Shown here: positions 1 to 2,708 of the stretch, piece after piece | Position numbering within the stretch: position 1 is the first letter of the stretch | Layout: every line of letters starts with the position of its first letter | From: JBDHZU01 sp039812085 | GTDB taxonomy: Bacteria > Actinomycetota > Actinomycetes > S36-B12 > UBA10799 | DNA length: 6,128 nt | Direction: 5' to 3' | Assembly: GCA_039812085.1 (NCBI GenBank) | Contig: JBDHZU010000121.1 | Coordinates: 1 to 6,128 of the forward strand | Notes under the pieces: model-generated | The model's input: only the letters and a program-made list of their open reading frames with translations | What the model was told of the DNA's origin: nothing | Databases searched by the model: none | Translations under genes and position numbers: made by a program

Positions 1-58
1 TGGCATCGAGTCCGACCGGAAGGTCGAGGATCTCCGGTGCATCGTCTTGGTCAGCCAT
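1..58 (-). CDS. 5' end of an unidentified gene (partial)
   Basis: Only the first 19 codons are inside the window, reading MADQDDAPEILDLPVGLDA on the minus strand, and the gene runs off the left edge. The ATG at 56-58 is preceded by GTGGAGAAGAC, whose GGAGAAG makes a good ribosome binding site a few bases away; that decides the start. The frame stays open further upstream, with other ATGs at 130 and 205. Those lack a convincing ribosome binding site and would push the coding region into the likely promoter of the tRNA-Ser(GCU) gene. The acidic N-terminus is not diagnostic and I do not recognise the product. The gene is divergent from the tRNA gene at 206-296. Confidence 0.55.
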   Translation of the reverse strand, partial: MADQDDAPEILDLPVGLDA

Positions 59-163
59 GTCTTCTCCACTGTTCGCAGCGAATAGTTCGAGGCTACTGAG
101 ATTTCCTGGCTGACCCTCGACTAAAGCCATTCCGATGGACCGTCCGCGCGGGGTTGATCCAGA

Positions 164-194
164 CGGTCGCTCGGGTCTAACGAGACGGTAGAGT
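164..194 (+). promoter_or_regulatory. Probable promoter of tRNA-Ser(GCU)
   Basis: CGGTCGCTCG at 164-173 is followed by TAGAGT at 189-194, a candidate -10 box of the TANNNT kind, about 11 bases before the tRNA. The same 10-mer occurs at almost the same distance upstream of the tRNA-Ser(UGA) gene (32 versus 33 bases to the tRNA), which is the main support. If GTCGCT serves as the -35, the spacer is 17 bp. An alternative pair is TTGATC (154-159) with TCTAAC (176-181), 16 bp apart. Neither pair is close to consensus, so the exact boxes are uncertain. Confidence 0.4.
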
Positions 195-205
195 CTGCCG
201 GGCAT

Positions 206-296
206 GGAGGCGTCGCATAGTGGCCTAGTGCGCCCGCCTGCTAAGCGGGTTGAGGGTAATCCCCTCTCGAGGGTTCAAATCCCTCCGCCTCCGCCA
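206..296 (+). tRNA. tRNA-Ser(GCU)
   Basis: This is a complete class II tRNA of 91 nt including an encoded CCA at 294-296. The acceptor stem pairs GGAGGCG (206-212) with CGCCTCC (286-292), with discriminator G at 293. The anticodon stem CCCGC/GCGGG (233-237 and 245-249) encloses the loop CTGCTAA, giving anticodon GCT at 240-242, which reads AGC/AGU serine codons. The long variable arm has a GAGGG/CCCTC stem, as expected for serine tRNAs. The T arm is GAGGG, loop TTCAAAT, CCCTC. A stem-loop follows directly at 297. The last 16 bases of the gene recur at 383-398 as part of a decayed repeat. Confidence 0.97.
281..296 (+). repeat. tRNA 3'-end repeat, copy in the intact tRNA
   Basis: CCCTCCGCCTCCGCCA, covering the 3' side of the T stem, the acceptor strand, the discriminator and CCA, occurs here and again exactly at 383-398. 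A shorter match, CTCCCTCCGCC, is at 501-511. A tRNA 3' end repeated in direct orientation is the usual form of an integration target and its copies, but decayed tandem duplication would look the same. Confidence 0.7.
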
Positions 297-332
297 TTTG
301 TTGAGTGGGCCCCGCAGGGGCCTCTCAACAAA
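297..332 (+). terminator. Stem-loop after tRNA-Ser(GCU), likely terminator
   Basis: Starting at the base after CCA, TTTGTTGAG (297-305) pairs with CTCAACAAA (324-332). GGCCCC (308-313) pairs with GGGGCC (317-322) around a GCA loop. T306/G307 opposite T323 make a small irregularity in the middle. The stem is long and stable, but no U-tract follows (TCCCAAACG), so it would be a tail-less terminator or a 3'-processing signal. Confidence 0.6.
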
Positions 333-344
333 TCCCAAACGCGT

Positions 345-398
345 GGGATTTGGGAGGAAGTGGCCGTAGGCCACGAACGGTTCCCTCCGCCTCCGCCA
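345..398 (+). repeat. Decayed tandem repeat unit 1 (tRNA-Ser-like remnant)
   Basis: The unit runs from GGGATTTGGGAGGA (345-358), through a perfect 6-bp hairpin GTGGCC-GTA-GGCCAC (360-374), to GGTTC plus CCTCCGCCTCCGCCA (ending at 398). The last part equals the 3' end of tRNA-Ser(GCU), with five bases of the T loop (AAATC) missing. GGAGG followed by AGTGGCC-TAG also resembles the start and D arm of that tRNA, so the unit could be a tRNA-Ser copy with its middle deleted. The 3' match is directly visible; the 5' match is short and could be chance. Confidence 0.6.
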
Positions 399-438
399 AA
401 TGTCAAGCGAGCACCCTTTGGGTGTTCGCTTGACATTT
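398..438. repeat. Long perfect stem-loop after repeat unit 1
   Basis: AAATGTCAAGCGA (398-410) pairs with TCGCTTGACATTT (426-438), and CACCC (412-416) with GGGTG (420-424), around a TTT loop. G411/T425 can form a G-U pair, giving a 19-bp stem. It sits directly after a tRNA-like CCA, exactly as the stem-loop at 297-332 follows the real tRNA, and both have three-base loops and a mid-stem irregularity. The arm sequences differ, so structure rather than sequence has been kept. It could act as a terminator in either direction. Confidence 0.75.
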
Positions 439-451
439 ATCGAAATGCTGC

Positions 452-511
452 GGGATTTGGGAGGAGCATCTTGCGAGGGCGTCCAGCCCGAGCGCGACGG
501 CTCCCTCCGCC
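452..511 (+). repeat. Decayed tandem repeat unit 2
   Basis: It begins with GGGATTTGGGAGGA (452-465), identical over 14 bases to unit 1. It contains a small hairpin GGGC-GTCCA-GCCC (477-489). It ends with ACGG-CTCCCTCCGCC (497-511), matching the end of unit 1 (ACGG-TTCCCTCCGCC). The second CTCCGCCA block of unit 1 is replaced by CCACACC. The start lies 107 bp after that of unit 1. Confidence 0.6.
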
Positions 512-547
512 CCACACCTCACCGCGTACCCGCCACCACACCAACAT

Positions 548-580
548 CTCTCAACTCACAACACCGTGGGATCTAGGAGG
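548..580 (+). repeat. Decayed tandem repeat unit 3 (partial)
   Basis: CTCTCAAC at 548-555, a short linker, then CGTGGGATCTAGGAGG ending at 580 match 322-357 (CTCTCAAC, linker, CGTGGGATTTGGGAGG). There are two substitutions in the second block and about three fewer bases between the blocks. The start of GGGATCTAGG is 116 bp after the equivalent base of unit 2. The tRNA-like 3' end expected downstream is absent, replaced by the opposite-strand tRNA-Ser(UGA) and its hairpin. The bases at 512-547 show nothing I can assign. Confidence 0.45.
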
Positions 581-591
581 GTGGGTCGATA

Positions 592-616
592 GGTCTCCGC
601 AAACCCAGCGGAGACC
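592..616 (-). terminator. Hairpin after tRNA-Ser(UGA), likely terminator
   Basis: GGTCTCCGC (592-600) and GCGGAGACC (608-616) form a perfect 9-bp stem with a seven-base loop, starting 11 bases beyond the CCA end of the minus-strand tRNA. The bases that follow on the minus strand (TATCGACCC) lack a U-tract, the same tail-less style as the hairpin after tRNA-Ser(GCU). Confidence 0.6.
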
Positions 617-626
617 AGAAAACGTT

Positions 627-717
627 TGGCGGAGGGCCAGGGATTCGAACCCTGGGTGACGGGTTACGCCACAACGGTTTTCAAGACCGTCTCCTTAGGC
701 CACTCGGACAGCCCTCC
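627..717 (-). tRNA. tRNA-Ser(UGA)
   Basis: This is a complete class II tRNA of 91 nt with encoded CCA (complement of 627-629). The acceptor GGAGGGC (717-711) pairs with GCCCTCC (637-631), discriminator G. The anticodon stem ACGGT/ACCGT holds the loop CTTGAAA, so the anticodon is TGA (complement of 681-683), reading UCA and probably other UCN serine codons. The variable arm pairs GTGGCG with CGTCAC (one G-U), and the T arm is CAGGG-TTCGAAT-CCCTG. It faces tRNA-Ser(GCU) and lies 103 bp after the stop of the glycosyltransferase on the same strand. Its 5' half and promoter have a damaged second copy at 2600-2681. Confidence 0.97.
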
Positions 718-781
718 CAGACCGATGATTCTGCCGCATGTCCCTACAAACGAGCGACCGCGGCACCTCCACTGAGAAGTG
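689..781 (-). repeat. Direct repeat copy A (tRNA-Ser(UGA) 5' half and promoter)
   Basis: This is the intact member of a direct repeat pair with 2600-2681. Aligned blocks are 693-713 with 2606-2627 (one inserted T, one C-to-T change), 727-740 with 2628-2641 (one change), 749-763 with 2647-2661 (15 identical bases), and 764-781 with 2662-2681 (two single-base gaps and one substitution). The bases at 714-726, holding the 5' acceptor strand, are absent from the other copy. Homology ends at the anticodon stem on one side and just past GAAGTG on the other. This copy belongs to the functional tRNA. Confidence 0.85.
728..760 (-). promoter_or_regulatory. Probable promoter of tRNA-Ser(UGA)
   Basis: On the minus strand CGGTCGCTCG (760-751) is followed by CAGAAT (733-728), a plausible -10 box 10 bases before the tRNA. 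The 10-mer is shared with the promoter region of tRNA-Ser(GCU) at the same distance, and both elements are kept in the duplicate at 2629-2658. With GTCGCT as the -35 the spacer is 19 bp, longer than ideal, so the box assignment is tentative. Confidence 0.4.
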
Positions 782-820
782 TGGCGCTCAGGTATCCACG
801 AACGCGCTAGTGCTTAGGTA

Positions 821-2590
821 CTAAACGTGCGTGAGTAGCTGACCCAAACCCGAAGCATTTCGCTCGAAATCGAATGTCCAATTGGACTCGAAAGCCGCAC
901 CGGACCAGCCACCGACTGGGTGTGGGACATCCGGCGTCGACCAGAAGTAGTGCAGGTCGCAGTCGAACAGAGAAGCAAACAACAGTTCATTACGGGCGGT
1001 GTAAGCCTCGTGCGTCACCACGATGGCGGTCTGCAGGTTACGCGCGAACATCATGTTGAACATCGCGGATCCACCAAAGCCCGCAATCACCTTTGCATTG
1101 GCAAAGATCGAAGCTTGGACAGACAGGTCAAGTGTTTCGGGATAGATGATCTCAAAGCCCCGGTCAGAGAAGAATTCATCCACCGCAGTGGCGTTGTGAC
1201 AGGTGCGCCTTGGTGTCTGCACGGCACGGGAAATGAAGACTCGCTCATAGCTCGGTGCCTGTGAGTCATACAGGTGGTCGCCCATGCGTTGGTAGATGTC
1301 CAACGCCTGTGGGTGGATGTAGTGCGGTATCTGATTGTGGAACATGGGACTAGCACTCGATATGGAATCCACCCAGCAAGGGTCGTCCACCCAGACGATG
1401 TCCTCACGTGCGATGCCGTAAGCAGTGAGTAACCTGATTTCAAGTTCCGGTTCCCGATCTGGAAAACGAGAGCGAAACAGCGCCTTTAGCCCTGGGTTCT
1501 CACGCTTGGCAATATCCCAACCCCATAGCCGAGACAGTGTCTCCGTCATGAGGTGTCCAAAGTGCCCGGAGTACGAACAATCGATCTGGTAGTACTCGCC
1601 CTCTAGTCGATTGGCCGGTCGGTTCTTGGCCGCCACACGTCCGAACTCAGACGTAGCGTTGATCAGGCGAGGGTTGTAGAACGAGCCACCGGTGCCAGTG
1701 GTAGGACTGGCAGCGAGGTGGTGTCGGAACGAATCCGGCAGCGCGCTGAAGCCGCTGTACATCAAGGTGTTACAGCCAAATGCGAGCTTTGGCCCGGTAT
1801 AGCGACGCAGGTGTAGCTCAGGTACCTGAACCTGTGTGGATAGCGACGGAATCTCAACGTCCGCCTCATGGGAATGAACACGGCACCGACCGGTAAAGGT
1901 CTGTGGGGGCAGGGTCGTGAGTTCGTCAAGTCGCAGGCGAGGCTCCCGCAAGGCAATGAGCCGGTTCGTCTCTGCATCTCGAAGCTTGAGTAAATGCCCT
2001 CCGCGCTTAGTCACGAGAACGGCATTCCCGCGCGTAGAGACCGGACCAATTGCACCGGCAAGCTCGACAGCTACCTGGGTTTGGTTGGGGTCAGTCTGGG
2101 TGACGTCATCAACGGCGGCCCGAATCATGGCCGCCTCCTGCTGGTCAGCTCCAATCAAGGCATAGACACCCTTGGAACGCAGATGGAAGAGCAATCGCCG
2201 CCAACGCGTGATCTGCGCATCAGAGTCATCTCCGGTGAGATCGATGATCGCGTGCACAGCTCCCAACGATTTGAGTTGCTCATGGATGGCGTTCGTATCA
2301 CCTGCAACAACCATTTCGGCCAAATCCACGCTTGCGTCAGGCGCTGCTATCACTGCTAGATCCTGAGACCGAAAAGCATCGACCCAGTCCTTGAGATCAA
2401 CCCGGGTAGCTGCTCCGACCAACATGGCGACTTTGAGCTTGTTACCTGCTGGCAGCACTTGCGCCAACCCAGGGATCAACGAGTTCAGCTCGTTCGTTCG
2501 CAGGTTGGAGTTGTTTGTTGCGGATGGACCCAGCACACGACGTCGAACTCGACCTGCGGCTCGCCGCATCCGACGGGTAGTGGTTCCCAT
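821..2590 (-). CDS. GT61-family glycosyltransferase (DUF563-like)
   Basis: This intact 589-residue protein has no signal peptide or obvious membrane segment, so it is probably cytoplasmic. The C-terminal half has the layout of GT61 (capsular polysaccharide biosynthesis type) transferases. A His/Glu segment GHFGHLMTETLSRLWG lies at about 342-357, then ERVFISRAVQTPRR at 449-462, then FEIIYPETLDLSVQASIFAN (479-498), leading into AKVIAGFGGSAMFNMMFA (499-516), the usual nucleotide-sugar-binding end of the fold. Residues 50-210 look like an extra alpha/beta domain (VAMLVGA, HAIIDLTG) that I cannot assign. The N-terminus is arginine-rich (RRMRRAAGRVRRR). The ATG at 2590 has GAGGA three bases upstream, a tight spacing, and AAGGGAAG about a dozen bases upstream. 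Family knowledge suggests transfer of a sugar to a surface glycan; donor and acceptor are unknown. The gene lies between direct repeats derived from tRNA-Ser(UGA), which suggests acquisition. No clear terminator follows before the tRNA. Confidence 0.85.
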   Translation of the reverse strand: MGTTTRRMRRAAGRVRRRVLGPSATNNSNLRTNELNSLIPGLAQVLPAGNKLKVAMLVGAATRVDLKDWVDAFRSQDLAVIAAPDASVDLAEMVVAGDTNAIHEQLKSLGAVHAIIDLTGDDSDAQITRWRRLLFHLRSKGVYALIGADQQEAAMIRAAVDDVTQTDPNQTQVAVELAGAIGPVSTRGNAVLVTKRGGHLLKLRDAETNRLIALREPRLRLDELTTLPPQTFTGRCRVHSHEADVEIPSLSTQVQVPELHLRRYTGPKLAFGCNTLMYSGFSALPDSFRHHLAASPTTGTGGSFYNPRLINATSEFGRVAAKNRPANRLEGEYYQIDCSYSGHFGHLMTETLSRLWGWDIAKRENPGLKALFRSRFPDREPELEIRLLTAYGIAREDIVWVDDPCWVDSISSASPMFHNQIPHYIHPQALDIYQRMGDHLYDSQAPSYERVFISRAVQTPRRTCHNATAVDEFFSDRGFEIIYPETLDLSVQASIFANAKVIAGFGGSAMFNMMFARNLQTAIVVTHEAYTARNELLFASLFDCDLHYFWSTPDVPHPVGGWSGAAFESNWTFDFERNASGLGQLLTHV

Positions 2591-2602
2591 GCGTCCTCAG
2601 TC

Positions 2603-2627
2603 TTCCCTTAGGCCACTTCGGATAGCC
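2603..2627 (-). pseudogene. tRNA-Ser(UGA) 5' fragment (D-arm remnant)
   Basis: On the minus strand GGCTATCCGAAGTGGCC followed by TAAGGGAAGA corresponds to GGCTGTCCGAGTGGCC followed by TAAGGAGA of the intact tRNA. There is one substitution and there are small insertions. The 5' acceptor strand is deleted, and no anticodon, variable or T arm follows, so it cannot give a tRNA. It now forms part of the leader in front of the glycosyltransferase, and its AAGGGAAG could serve as a distant ribosome binding site. Confidence 0.75.
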
Positions 2628-2628
2628 G

Positions 2629-2658
2629 ATTCTGCCGTATGACGACAACGAGCGACCG
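2629..2658 (-). promoter_or_regulatory. Displaced tRNA promoter, candidate glycosyltransferase promoter
   Basis: CGGTCGCTCG (2658-2649) and CAGAAT (2634-2629) are the same elements seen before the intact tRNA-Ser(UGA), here with a 16-bp spacer between GTCGCT and CAGAAT. Transcription would begin about 30 bases before the glycosyltransferase ATG. The -35 part lies inside the right arm of the hydrolase terminator hairpin. I see no better promoter for the gene. Confidence 0.35.
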
Positions 2659-2698
2659 CGGCCACCTCCACCTGGGAAGTGCCGCGGTCGGCTCGTTG
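2646..2698 (-). terminator. Terminator hairpin of the SGNH hydrolase gene
   Basis: CAACGAGC (2646-2653) pairs with GCTCGTTG (2691-2698), GACCGCGG (2654-2661) with CCGCGGTC (2682-2689), and CAC (2663-2665) with GTG (2679-2681). That gives about 19 bp with single-base bulges and a 13-base loop. It begins 10 bases past the hydrolase stop. The minus-strand tail TCGTCAT has no U-tract. The promoter-proximal arm of this hairpin is repeated at 749-763, next to the intact tRNA, without a well-matched partner arm there. Confidence 0.7.
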
Positions 2699-2708
2699 GT
2701 TTAGCTCA

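Larger units (their letters stand above)
2600..2681 (-). repeat. Direct repeat copy B (displaced tRNA-Ser(UGA) 5' region)
   Basis: This is the damaged partner of 689-781, in the same orientation and 1911 bp away measured at the inner tRNA ends (689 and 2600). It keeps the D-arm part of the tRNA, the candidate promoter, and the right arm of the hydrolase terminator. It lacks the 13 bases matching 714-726 and everything from the anticodon stem onward. Its left end is 10 bases from the glycosyltransferase start codon. Confidence 0.85.

Noticed and set aside
56..205. Earlier starts (ATG at 130 or 205) for the left-edge gene
   Set aside because: The frame is open but neither start has a ribosome binding site, and both would run into the likely tRNA promoter region; the ATG at 58 has a good one.
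225..515. Minus-strand open frame of 96 codons rich in Arg/Pro
   Set aside because: It is antisense to tRNA-Ser(GCU) and the repeat units (WRRRRDLNPREG comes from the tRNA 3' end), has no ribosome binding site and resembles no protein family.
281..580. CRISPR array
   Set aside because: The repeats are few, imperfect and interrupted by hairpins, spacers are unequal, and no cas gene is present; they derive from a tRNA end.
204..659. Plus-strand open frame of 151 codons ending in RARDSNPG
   Set aside because: It reads through tRNA-Ser(GCU), the repeat array and the antisense of tRNA-Ser(UGA). The RDSNPG ending is the classic translation of a tRNA T arm, and runs of proline come from CCTCCGCC repeats.
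807..824. TAGTGC-TTAG-GTACTA as glycosyltransferase terminator
   Set aside because: The stem is short, overlaps the stop codon and has a mismatch on the transcribed strand.
920..1264. Plus-strand frame opposite the glycosyltransferase, and similar frames opposite or within the hydrolase and kinase genes
   Set aside because: They are alternate-frame shadows of well-supported genes, without recognisable domains or ribosome binding sites.
690..2600. A complete integrative element in the tRNA-Ser gene
   Set aside because: The interval holds only one gene and no integrase, excisionase or transposase, and there are no terminal inverted repeats, so it can only be called an element-like segment or remnant.
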